From Macrotrachela quadricornifera (lineage: Eukaryota; Rotifera; Eurotatoria; Philodinida; Philodinidae): a DNA stretch of 64,000 nt. The notes under the pieces are model-generated. The model saw only the letters and a list, made by a program, of their open reading frames with translations, did no database searches and was not told the DNA's origin. Shown piece after piece: positions 48,327 to 60,500 of the stretch (within the stretch, counting starts at the first letter, position 1; each line of letters opens with the position of its first letter). Both the position numbers and the translations under genes were made by a program. Location: positions 25,756-89,755 of the forward strand of contig JAJEKB010001328.1 of the NCBI GenBank assembly GCA_022393335.1, in the 5' to 3' direction.

Positions 48327-49668
48327 TTATTAATATCGAAATTGAAGTTGATTCTTAGAAAAACACAAAAACTATTTATATTAAAACTTAATTTTTGTCC
48401 AAATTGTAATTATAGTTTAAGTAAAAACTTTAATGTCAAAATTTTCAAAGAGATGAAAGATAAATTTTTATATGAAATGTAATTTTTAACTTATATAAAA
48501 ATTTCCTATTAGTGACGTAAAAAAAGCAAAACATAAAAAATTGCTTCCCTTATTGTTTATCATTCAGACAAGACGTTTTCTATAGGTATGAGTAGATGTC
48601 TAATCTGAGCAGAAGAAAATGGTAAAATTTTTCAAATTTCATCTACGAGTACAGCAGGGAGACGAAAAATTTATTGTAGATGAAGATGTATCAATGAGAT
48701 TAAAAGGTATCTTACTGATTGTAGGAAATATTATATAATTCTTTGACAAATTTTCAGAATACAGACACATCAAAGTGTAATTAATATAAAAATAAACTTT
48801 GTGAAAAGATGTGACATATGATCGACTAAGATGTCGAATCCTGTGGAGAGAGTTTGGAAGTGCTGGATGAATGCAGTTTTATTATCCAAAGTACCTACAG
48901 ACTGTAGTGCGCTCACGTATACGTAACTTCACATTTTTTGTAACCCACAGTAATTTTAATTACGTAGTTCTGAGAATGAGAAAATAGTTGAATGAATTTT
49001 TGACTTTTCTACGTCTAAATATAGCAATTTAATTCCGAAAATACTACATTTTCTATAGCAATAAAGTATTAATAGTCAATCTCTACTAAACGTAGGGTTC
49101 TTGCAAATCATTCACTATACAATTTCAGTGCTAGATAAACTCACAATTACTACAAAAGGTTGGCATTTACTATTTCTCATAGACGTATATTTATTCAATA
49201 TCTAAAGTGTCTTATATACTCTACAATTTGGTTCATAAAAAAAGATCCGTTACGCAGGCAAAAGCACTTTTATACAAATGAATATTTAAGGTCAGAATTT
49301 CTTGTTTGCTGCAGCTTCATCAAAAGCTTCTAAGTCTCAAACACTACAATAAAATCATTATTTAAAATATAATAATAAATATCGATGAAACTCATGTTTT
49401 ACTCTCCTAGCACGGTTTGACAAAAGTTTTCATTTTATTTACACCATTTTCATTTCCTTAGTTATTCTAGCAGAATAAATGTTTTTTGAGTTATAATTAT
49501 AATTCAGATAATAATTTATTATTGATCTTTTTTTTCTGTTTGCTCTAGTTCAAGATAAAGCTGATCGATGTGACTCGTTTAACTCCTAACTACATTCGAT
49601 CCATGCATCATCTATTGCTTTTCGTTAACTTCAGTTTTGAAAACTATTAGCAACTAAATACGCATGTA

Positions 49669-51884
49669 ACGAACATAGTCGGTGAATTTCTCTATAAAAC
49701 TTTATGAAAATGGCTGTTTGAACGATTAAGTATGGAATTACATCCGATCAATGTTGCAATGCCCCAAAATGGTATACTTTCAATACATTCGTTTTCATAT
49801 TAATGATTTCGCGCCTTTCTTTTAAATTCATATAAAAAGACTAAATCGGTCATCTTGTAGCTCATGCATAGTTCTATCGATTCAGCAAGTACCGTTTTTT
49901 GACATACACTAAATTGACTTGAAGAAAATCCCTTCTTTGTTCCGCTCTATTCGCACTCGGAGAATCTTCCATTAAGTTTCATCACTATTTTAATTTTGTT
50001 ATCATAAATGGATAAATTTATTACTGAGTGGAAGAAAAACGTTTCCTCTATCAGATTCATGAGCGGCGGAACGTTTTAAATCTAGAATAGGCTCGATATT
50101 TTTTGTGGGACTCTTACCAGCAGCATAAAAATACAGAAATACTTTTTTATGCTATGCTATTCAAATGAAACAGAATTAATACTTTTTATTTCGAACTTAA
50201 ATTTATTAATGCATAACATTAGTGTAGCTCAGAGATGAGTTTGCAACCTATAATAGCAAAACTTTTTTAAGAAGACATTAAACTTTCGTCTTTTCTTGAT
50301 TGAATAGTGACCTTGAAACATAGCACATTAAATGCAACATTTTTAGATCCGAATCTGGGTAGATAGTCTTTGTACTTACAATCTGACAATTATGTGAAAT
50401 ATTCTAGATTTTTTTCGATTAATTTCCGTTGACCAACACATCTTACATATTTTTCAAATAATTTTGACGATAATCTCGTAATAACCAAGTTATAAGTGGC
50501 TCCTATATGCAGCTAGAGTCTATCACGTCTAAAATTTTAGAACTTGTGCCTGGATTCATATCTGATTCTGGCAACAGAAAATTTCAGATCTAAGCTCGAA
50601 ACTAGAGTGAGTCAGGTTCTGATCTTGTCTGATGAGTTGCACCTTGAAAAGAGTTTTGGTTTGTATTACTGGAAAATAGAATTATGGCCATGCAGCAGTG
50701 CTTACAGAAAAAGAATCTCATTATGGATTTGTACATCGTGTTGAAAATGTTTGATTGGCATCTGAGATTAATCTCTGAGGAAGAGAACGTTTTGAGTATT
50801 ATCCAATAGATATGACTATAAGTATCCTTTTGGGTTATTCTTCATTTCTAATGAAAGAGTATAACGTGAACTCATTGCAAATATGCGTTGCAACACTTAG
50901 TCCTGCGAGATTCTATTTTTTCCCTAATTATATTGGCAGTTGCCGGTGACAAAAGTCAAAATTTTCACGCAGTAAGCAAGTTTGTTAATCTGATAGAGTA
51001 AGAAGCAAATGTTTGAACCTCATCTAGGCTATAAAACCTGAATCTTGATGAACTTTAGCCTACTCAGGTTTAATGGTTTTGCCGTCTATGACTGACATCG
51101 ACTTTATAACAATGTGTCATCTGGTAGAAAAATATGAAAACTAACCAATAACAGAAAACTTTAACATTTAATAGATCCTCCCAAAGCTTGATCTGTTCAA
51201 GTTTGGTTATATTCAAGCTTACTCTTCGCCAATCTAGGGTAAAATGAAGCCTACTCAATCGAATACCTCCACTGCCTGTGAAAGAGTACTGCTCTTTAAT
51301 TATTTAAAGTTTATAGGTTATTTTGAATAGAAGTCTGAGACAATAATTAAATTATCTCATATTGAAAATAAGGAATTCTATGTAGATGCAGACATAAACG
51401 AAAAACCAATCAGTATGTCACTGGACATGAGTTTGTGATGGATAAAACATGACTAACCTTGTAATAACGCGTCATCTGTCAAAAAAACATGAAAATTAAC
51501 CAAGATTAGGAAACTTTTACATTGAGACGAGCCTAGCCAAGCCTATATGAAAACCTACTCAAGCCTAGTGGCTCTGCTGCTTCACAATCCTATATGAATA
51601 TCTTCCTTTAACCTCCATTAGAACGAGTGTCACTCCAAAACTAACATTGGGATTGAGCTTTCTATCTGGCTTTCTAAAAATGTGCATTTGAATTTATGTT
51701 ATTTTAGAATATTGCAGTCTTGCCTGGATATAATTCTATAGTTAATCGTTCAAACAGCTCTTTTCATAAAATTTTGTAGAGAATTCACGGACTATCTGTT
51801 GAAAAGAAATTCAAGTATCTATGTCATAATTTGAATGAGAGATTGAAGAAATGCGTATTTGGACATTTCCCTTGGGACGCCCGT
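49669..51884. mobile_element. 2.2 kb non-autonomous element defined by paralogous empty site
   Basis: Copy 1 of the duplication reads GCATGTACAAAAA where copy 2 reads GCATGTA, then 2,216 bp, then TACAAAAA. TA is therefore duplicated. The insert starts ACG and ends CGT. A better inverted repeat lies just inside (GAACGATTAA arms near 49676-49728 and 51742-51795, about 50 bp). A roughly 150 bp segment is repeated in diverged form (about 51100-51275 and 51440-51590). No transposase. Confidence 0.75.
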
Positions 51885-52845
51885 TACAAAAAGACTATAA
51901 AAAGATCAATCGTTTCAGTTTCTGCTGAGATTTTCTAAAGTGAAGCGTAATAGACAGCTCACAACCGTTTGTTAATGGTTCGACGAAATTTTACTTTTGA
52001 CTGTTTAAAGATCTTCTCAGAAATATCAATTATTCGAAAAAACATCAAATCAAGTTGTTATCGTAGTAGGATACATTGAAATTTGTTCTTTCAAAATATA
52101 TATATATAGCTTTTAAATAAGCGACGGGGTTTCAACAGTCTGACTTAAAAAAATTTAAAAGCTACTATCTGATTTTTCGAAATGACGAAGATGCATAAGA
52201 AAGCAAATTGATTCACTGATATTTTTCTTAACTAATTCTATTGAATCATACATTAGATGAAAGAATACGCTGAAAATAGCGTTTTGGTTTCAATTTCAAA
52301 GAGTTTTGATAGAGTATTGACTAATAGAAGCTATCAACAAAATAACTCATTTTTGAACCATATTCTAATAATAGATTTCAGTGCGATGAATTCAATTTTA
52401 GAAATATTAGATAAGATAAGATAGTATGGAAATTACGAACCTGATAGTTCTTTAATAAGATTTCAGTTTTTCAAATAAATCATCAATTAATTATTTAATT
52501 GCATGAGATTATTATCTATCTTCATTTTTTTCGTGAATGTTTGAATTTAAAAATTGAAATGACCAAAATTTTAATCTCAATCATTTGATGATTCTCCTTT
52601 TAAACATCTACAAAATCATATTTATCACGAAATAAAAAAACTATGACTATTGGGAAAGTTTCTGAACACGCTCCTCTCGAGAAGTGGTTTTATACCTCTT
52701 TAAACAGCATTTAGAAGATTTTTATTGCAATGCAAAAAAGTTAAGCTAGTCCATGTGTCCCGATCGCTCCTCAGAAATCATTGAACGATAACCTTAATGG
52801 AAATGTTGCTTTTATTGTCAGAACACCTGCTATTTTGCGATAAAT

Positions 52846-53480
52846 ACAAGCGTTGATTAGATGAGTTATATTTATGTTTTGGAAATACGTTGAAATCGAG
52901 TTACGATAGATATAAAAATATACAAGATACTGAAGATGTCAGTGTTCTCATTACTATTCCTTTCTTACATGTTCAATATCTCTATATCTAATTCGTTATC
53001 TACTATTAGCTTAAAGAAAATTTATTTAATTTCCAAAAAAATCAAAACAGATCTGTAATGAATAAATATCTGTGTAAAGACATCTAATTGCCTATAACTA
53101 TTTTCTTTGGAAGAGTCATATAATTCGCCGGAAACTCATAAAGAGTGTCATATTCTATAATTCCTATAAGTTTTTGTTAGATGGTAGTTCATATGTGTAT
53201 CTTCACATGGATTATTATCATTTTCTCTTCGTTCTATATATCAGATATGTTTGAATTTTCCTTTTCTATACATCACATAGAGTTGGATTTTTCCTTTTCT
53301 ACACATAATATATGTATGTCATTTTCCTTGACAAGTTCTCTCTCTCTCTACCCATCATTCAATGGACACTTCCTAAAGACCTGGCATCTGTTATCCTTTG
53401 TATAGCCTGTGGCTTTTCTTGAATAAACAGAAGTGATATACGAAGGTATTCTTATCTTATTAATAAATCGAGGATCTAAA
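52846..53480. other. Non-coding DNA, no gene seen
   Basis: Contains a short imprecise direct repeat (TTTTCCTTTTCTA near 53260 and 53291) and a CT-rich run near 53338. No supported gene. Confidence 0.35.
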
Positions 53481-53932
53481 GTTAGATCCCTAACACAAAT
53501 AACACAAGTAGCGCTCGTCCGAGGACTCGCTCAGCTCTTTCTCGTAGAAGGAATGTTTTCAGATTTACATTTCTAATGCATTATTGTGTATATAAGTTTA
53601 TTTTCAGTACAGATAAGATATTTTCACATAAGCAGCAGAAGGCATTTATACCAAATGTTAGGTAGGGATCAGATATTCTAAATAAGTATCAATACAATTG
53701 TGAAGACTATGCGTGATTACATCAAAAAACAAAACCAAGAAAGCACGATAGGCTATATCTGGTACGATGAGAAAAAAAGGACGATTGTTACAATGGTTAA
53801 CATAAATGTAAATAAAAAAGTAAAGAAAATGAACATGTATGAATAATTATTTTAAGATAATTTTAAACTATGATACGTTTTATGTACTTGCAATAACACT
53901 GGACTCTTGGTAAAGTATCGATCTGTACATGT

Positions 53933-54790
53933 TCAAAAAGTGAAAGAGGTACATTCTCGCTTTGTCTTTCTGTCAAGTTCATCTAGACGTTTCAGTTCAG
54001 CGTCTTGAGCAAGAGAAGGTCGGACTTGTAGAACCTTCATGTCGAAAGGTCGAAGAATGGCTACATCTTCCCCTATCTTCACTCTACTTAGTGGTACATA
54101 TACCGACGCCACTTGCAATGTTCCTAATGGGACTTGAAGATCGACTACAATTTTGTTCATTGTGGGTCCTTGCGCCTTATATGTAGTTATTGCGAAGGCA
54201 GGTACAATTGGCAGTTGCGTTCGTGTAACATGAATCAATTGTGGAGCTTTTTTCCAACCCTCCACACGTTCGAACAGTCGACCGAAGAGTTGCTTGACGG
54301 AAACAGTAAATTGCTTTTTGATAAGTGGAATAGGAATTAGTTTTGGACGAAGTCCATCAAGATTTGTTTCTACTTGTGATGTGTTAATTTCGACCAGCGC
54401 ATATAACGGCTTTCGTATGTAGATCGTATTTGAGGGAAATACTTCGCTCTTTATTTTCAAACCGTCCGGTTCTTCCTGATCGTCGTATATGAGCTCTCGA
54501 AAAATTCCTTGAGTGCCATTCGAGAGTCCTACTTCACAGGCAATGTTATCGGTGAGAAGCACAGGCATGTTAGGTACGAAAGGTAAGAGACCGGGAAGAA
54601 GTTCAGTTTTGTTGTCAGGTATATGGTGGTCGACGAGAGTAAGATGATTTTTCTAGCAGAAATGGAAGTGTTTAAATAGCTGTTATCCTAGCAAAAATTG
54701 CATAGTGAACAGATTCATTTGCACAAGTAGAGGGGTCTGCAATCGAAAATTGACCACGTAATACCTGTATAGCTTCTTGATATAGTTACA
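53933..54790 (-). pseudogene. Helitron/PIF1-type helicase C-terminal relic
   Basis: The frame 54568-53933 opens with MPVLLTDNIACEVGLSNGTQ, the 'LT.N.....GL.NG..G' block of Helitron and PIF1 helicases. It ends with FAITTYKAQGPT and ASVYVPLSRV, helicase motifs V and VI. The frame is open upstream to about 54656. Beyond it, helicase-like text (QEAIQVLRGQFSIADPST) appears with intervening stops to about 54790. The Walker A and B motifs and the Rep domain are absent, so this is a 5'-truncated Helitron remnant. A cellular PIF1 gene is unlikely because the upstream domain is missing and broken. Confidence 0.7.
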
Positions 54791-54954
54791 ATATTGCGTA
54801 ATCAGTGTGGGGGGGAGTCTTCCAGTGCACGCTGAATCGACCACCGTCTCTCTCTAATGTATAAGCTCTTGTTGCATGTTAGGGTGTGCGTGTGAATGTG
54901 GATACCGATACTGTATTCAAGTACCACTCACAACCGACCTCTTCCCCTCTTCAC

Positions 54955-55195
54955 CTCCCCCACTCCTAACCATGGTCACCCAACAGGCCTCAGATTCAAA
55001 GTCCGCGCATCGAAAACCTCCAGAAATGTCTTTCTCGAAAAACCGGTTTTCGATGTTTTTTTGACCTCTCCCCCTGCCCCCTCCTCCTGACCCTGGTCAC
55101 CCCACAAGCCTTAGATTCAAAGTCCCCGCATCGAAAAACCTCAAGAAATGTCTTTTTCGAAAAATCGATTTTCGATGTTTTTTTGACCCTGCGGA
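54955..55195. repeat. Two 121 bp tandem copies, pyrimidine-rich
   Basis: Landmarks repeat 121 bp apart (GGTCACCC at 54974 and 55095; TTTTCGATGTTTTTTTGACC in each). The plus strand is rich in CCTCCCCC-type runs. The open frames here are by-products. Confidence 0.75.
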
Positions 55196-57044
55196 TAGAC
55201 AAGCAAGCAATCAATCAGACAATTTATGTTTACTGGACTCTTCTCTACGAGAAAGAGAATAATAAAAACTAAATAACAAAGAGCTCTAAGAAATCTGTTC
55301 GTATTAAGAACACTGTCAGTAGACTTAATAATTTAACCGTTCTGGTTCCTTTAACGATTCCAAAACACTTTTTCTACGGATTTCGCTCCGGCTTCATTCT
55401 CAGTTTCCGCTTCTTGGGACCATTGAATTCTATCTTTGTGACAGTAACATTTACAAATTATTAGTTTACTGATCAGATATAAATATTTATCGAACACTAA
55501 ATTTAATACTGATGATACGATATATTTACTGAGAATTTTTTAGACAATACTGAGCAAAAAATTTGTTGTCTTACTTTTAATATGAGTTTCAAATAATGTT
55601 CTTGAATATTGGATAAAAATTGAATGATTGATAAGTATAAATCAGAAAATAATATAATTTTATGAAATACGATCTAAACGAGAATTATGAAATATATATG
55701 ATAGAAACTTGATTCTTCCCTTCACAAACAATGACAGACATCTTAGCAACGATCTTTTATAGACGTGATAAAAAGACTTAATAGCGTTCCTCTTTATAGA
55801 ATTAATTAATTATGGCTAGTTATAATTAATTTAAAATTTATATTAATATTTTTCGGATATTTTCCACTAAAAAACTTGTTTTTGTACTAAAATATGTCAT
55901 GTATTGTATAATGCAATGTAATCTCTAAAAAACAACAGTAGAAAAAATGTCAATATTTAAATAATTATTAATTATAGTTAATCAATTAGTGTATGATAGT
56001 CGAATAGAACCATTGAACTTTTGTTAAGACATTGTTTTATATTAAGGATGATCGTTTATGCAAGAAGAGAGTTGATCGATAAGTTTATAGTCAAATTTTA
56101 TTTGCCTACGATCAGCACTTACAACTATATCGTGCTTTACATTTTAATTCCGTAAGGACTGTACGACACAGCTTTTGTGGAAATTACATATTTTTTCGAA
56201 GAAAAATAGTGAGTGTAAGTTTTACGTCGAGGTTTTTTCGGCTCCCTCCATAGGTTCCATTACAGATACATCCATCGCAAACACCTTTCCATTGCAGCAG
56301 ACGTGACATAATAAAGGATTCCTGTGATTTACCATCGTTCTCTTTTATCTTAACGCTTTGCTGCAAACATAAATCTATCAATGTAGAGTAATAACATTAT
56401 AAAAAAAATTTACAGTGACACAGCTCCTAGCTTGTGTGAATATGTGAGTTTCACATTTTAGCCCTAAAAAAAGCTGCGTTGACAAGCGTTTTAAAATCTC
56501 TAAATATATTTAAACTAACTTGAAACTTGGAAAAAATCAGCTAATTGATAAAAAATGGTTAAAATGATTCAATAATGAATTGATATACATTTTAATGATC
56601 ATTCTTCTACTATTCTTTCGATTGAATATGCAAGAAAATGCTATAATGTGCAAAAGACGAAACATTTGCATCAATTTTGCATAAACATGCATGAATACAT
56701 CGAAATATTTTCCTAACTCAAGTTTTTAACATATATACTTTACTGTATCAGATGAATTTCTTCACCATGAAAACATTTTCTTACATTAGCAATGCAATAA
56801 AAATTGAGAGGAACGACGATGATCTGACAAATAAGAGGCATGTATATGCATGAAAGCTAGTAGCCATTGGACACTTCAAAAAATAAACAAGTTTTTTCAG
56901 TCAGTATAGTGCATTCTTTTACATGTGAGCTCATCTTTAACGAGCAATACAAAAATAGCTAAAGTCTCGCACGTTACTCTATGATGTCTACCACAAAATT
57001 TTAAAAAATGTATAGCCATACAGCAGTGGCCAGATTTTCAAAAA
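55196..57044. other. Non-coding DNA, no firm gene
   Basis: The only candidate is a minus-strand frame 56365-56184, after a TTTGCAG acceptor, with GVCDGCICNGTYGGS. It could be an isolated Cys-rich exon but has no partners that I can identify. Confidence 0.3.
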
Positions 57045-57570
57045 AGTAAATTTCCGAAATTACTGAAATTTCTTCTATTCTCATGGGTACGGATCGTCAA
57101 ACCTACGCTTATTCTACCACATGCATACCGTATAAACATGGAAATTATGGAAATTTCTTCTATTCTCATGGGTACAGATCGTCAAATCTACGCTTATTCT
57201 AGCATATCCATACCGTATAAACATGGAAATTATGGAAATTTCCTAGGAATTACCGAAATTTCTAGGTAATTACGGAAATTACTGAAATTTCTTCTATTCT
57301 CATGGGTACGGATCCTCAAACCTACGCCTATTCTAGCATATCCATACCGTATAAACATGGAAATTATGGAAATTTCCTAGGAATTACCGAAATTTCTAGG
57401 TAATTACGGAAATTACTGAAATTTCTTCTATTCTCATGGGTAGGGATCCTCAAATATACGCTTATTCTAACATATCCATACAGTATAAACATGGAAATTA
57501 TGGAAATTTCCTAGGAATTACCGAAATTTCTTGGTAATTACCGGAATTACTCAAATTTCTTCTTTTTTTT
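57045..57570. repeat. 134 bp tandem repeat array with one shortened unit
   Basis: The word CTTCTATTCTCATGGG starts at 57072, 57157, 57291 and 57425, and a degenerate version starts at 57559. Spacings are 85, 134, 134 and 134. The longer units carry an additional 49 bp built from GGAATTACCGAAATTTC-like sub-repeats, absent from the first unit. Confidence 0.85.
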
Positions 57571-60500
57571 CGAGCAGGGATTGGTGAACAGATAGTTTTT
57601 TTGTTTATTTGCATATGACATAAGTTTGGAAATTTTGGTACTTTCGGAAATTTCCTTTTTCAGAAATCTGAACATACCTCTAGCCATACTAAATTGTATT
57701 AGTGATGTTTTTTACAAATACTATTTTATAGTATTGATATGAAGAATTCAGAGAAGTTTTATTCGTATTGCAAGCAAACGCACTAATCAACTTGACACTT
57801 ATACACAGGACGTATGAATACAGAAGGATATTGCAGAACACAAACCAATATCCACGTCTAAACAACTGAATGCATGATTGTCAATGTTACTATTTCTGCG
57901 TAATCACTACACAAGAAACATGACTGCGCCTTAAATATAGCCGTTCAATCAAAAATTTTAGATCAAAATGAAAGCTAACCCATTTCATAGAAGAATATTT
58001 TTTGGGCATATAAGCAAGTTCTTAAATCTAACGAATGAATATTGGGTGGAATATAATAATTCCACTAATAGTATTTAATACATTCAAGGCTAATATTGTT
58101 GATTGAGCACAATTGGACTTAGTTCTCATGCAGTGACTTTTAGGATTTCGCGTGCAAGAAACACATATGCATCTAATGGATCACTTCTGCATGTTTTCAT
58201 ACACGCTAGAACGTTCAGACGTACCTTGTCTTCTGTTTTATGACGAGCCTCTGTAGGTTTTTAGCTTTCTAGAAATGGCGATCTGCAGAGGAGTTTTTAT
58301 TACCAGGAGCAGAAAGGCGCAGCCGGTTTCAGATTCTTAGGAATAAACTCGAAAATGACATCCCTATACGCACAATTCTATAATCAAAAGACATTCTGAA
58401 TAAAACGTTCAAATCAGGGACATAATCCTAGTTTTCTGCTTTGATAAGGCAAAGGAACGTAATTCTTTTTTTTTTGTATTTTTATCAGTAAAAAAACGAA
58501 ATTTTCAAAAACAGGGACGGAAGCGTAAATTTCTCTTTCTCTATTAATTTTCCGAAGCAGAGGAAATATTACGACCCACGCACCCCCTATTAATGCTCCT
58601 AGTTCGGGTAATACATACTTTGCTTTGTGATGAAAATGAAAGATAATCGAACTTGCTTGGTCTAGTTACCTGTCTTCGTCTAGTGATAACAACAGCAAGT
58701 CTTATCAACATGCACATGTTTCTTGCAGAACTATATGTAACGACTACTACTGATAAGAGCTTACTCTTCACATAGGCCAAGTAAAAAATGCTAACATAAA
58801 GACGATCAAATATAAATTTTAGTATTTCTTTTTACATGAACTTTTTCATTCAGATTGACTAGAGTTTTTCATATGTATTTACAGATTTTCAATATAGAAT
58901 AATTGTACTCTACTTTTCTTCTTGAAAATAATGTTGAAAACTGCTCAAGTAAACAAAAACTGCGTGGAGATGACCAACATGACTAGCCCGAAATGTCCGC
59001 ATTATGCATCAGGTCTAGTCTGAAATGTTCTTCGAATAGGTCTGTACTCATCCAGAATGTTCTTGAACTCATGCAGAAAAAGAAAATAAAAAAATAGATT
59101 TGAATAATTAACTTGACAGTATTCAAAATCGAACGGGCACTCTGACAGCAGACTAGGACAATGAGATAGACTGACGTCATTTTATACAGTCTAAATCACA
59201 GATAAACTCTCTTTCTTCCATCAGACAACTGAAAATCAGTCGATATCAAATGATTTTTACTAGCCGGAAACGTCTTCAATAGTAATCAGGACTAATCTTA
59301 AGGTTATCTGCAATCGTCATTAGTTAGTCCTTTTTTAGAGAATATTGTCATGTCCATTGGACATGATACCCTCTGTTTTCTCCTTCATGCATTTGTTTCG
59401 CAGTTATACTCCTCTTACATTTTTTTCCTTCACACACGTATACATCTTCCTCCATCCTCCATATATTTTGTTTGTTTTGCTCCATCACCTGCGCATTCTT
59501 TCTTTTGAGAGTATATATAGCTGAGGAGTGCGTGAATACGGATACAAAATGTACCAACAAAAACGAAGGCTCTTCAGAGCGCTAACACATGTCCCAGCGA
59601 ATTATGTACTTCCAGAAAAGCTAGAATTCTAAAATTCATGTACTGGTACATAGTAGTACATGTCAGTGCATAAATTCTACAATTCTAACTTTTTTGACAG
59701 TACATATGATTTTAGGGCAGTGGGCAATGTACTCGTGCTCGCACAGCTATGATATAGCTGGTGTCTTTTATTGTTGGATTATCATCAGGTTGAGAATAAA
59801 GAAAGATTCATCACAAATATACCGTTTACCATAGTTCAGACTAATCTAGAAAACTCTAAACAATCCACGTTCTTTAAATTATATCTTGGCAGGTCGTTCA
59901 AACTGATCAATGTTGGAAAGTAGAAAACTTTTTAATGTCTATATAATTTGTTAAAGATAATTGATGGATAATATTAAATGCATTTAGACTATGAACTATA
60001 TTGTAGAATACCAATCTTCTTATTGTCTGTCTTGTATTCAAATCTCTTTCGATTGAAGCTCAAGACTGATCTATTATATTATGACTACGGTAATTAACAA
60101 ATAGCGCTCATCCTACAGATTCGTTGACCTTGACTGAAAGATAATTTAGTATGATTTTCACTCAAAATAGTTTTCATTTGGATTATCTTATATCCCAATC
60201 TCCTTGATTGCATGAAAGCTACGAAATAAACAGCCATTTTAGTGATGATCGTTTTGCAGAAATATTCCTATATAGATTCATATATAAATGATAAGCAAAC
60301 ATCAAACTCGAGTTCTTTGTCTTCGATTAGGATTGATCATGTCTAATACAGATATCTGACCGTTTTCAGTGGTTTGGGACGCCATATTTTCTAATCCTGA
60401 ACTCTGACTTGTTTGTACAAAACGGAGAGACAAACATTCATGTTTTTTTAAGCGCAATATTTATCGTTATATGACTACTTCTTTAAGAAAATGAAATTAG

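Larger units (their letters stand above)
47495..52845. repeat. Segmental duplication, copy 2
   Basis: Collinear with 29930-32690 but longer, mainly because of a 2,216 bp insertion (49669-51884) and about 270 bp near 52370-52640. It carries the apparently intact member of the ART pair. The non-coding flanks are clearly alignable but diverged, so the duplication is not recent. Confidence 0.85.

Noticed and set aside
59346..59800. Possible solo LTR (TGTCATGTCC start, TATATATAG, AATAAA)
   Set aside because: No matching 3' end, no target duplication and no second LTR found; individual motifs are expected by chance in AT-rich DNA.
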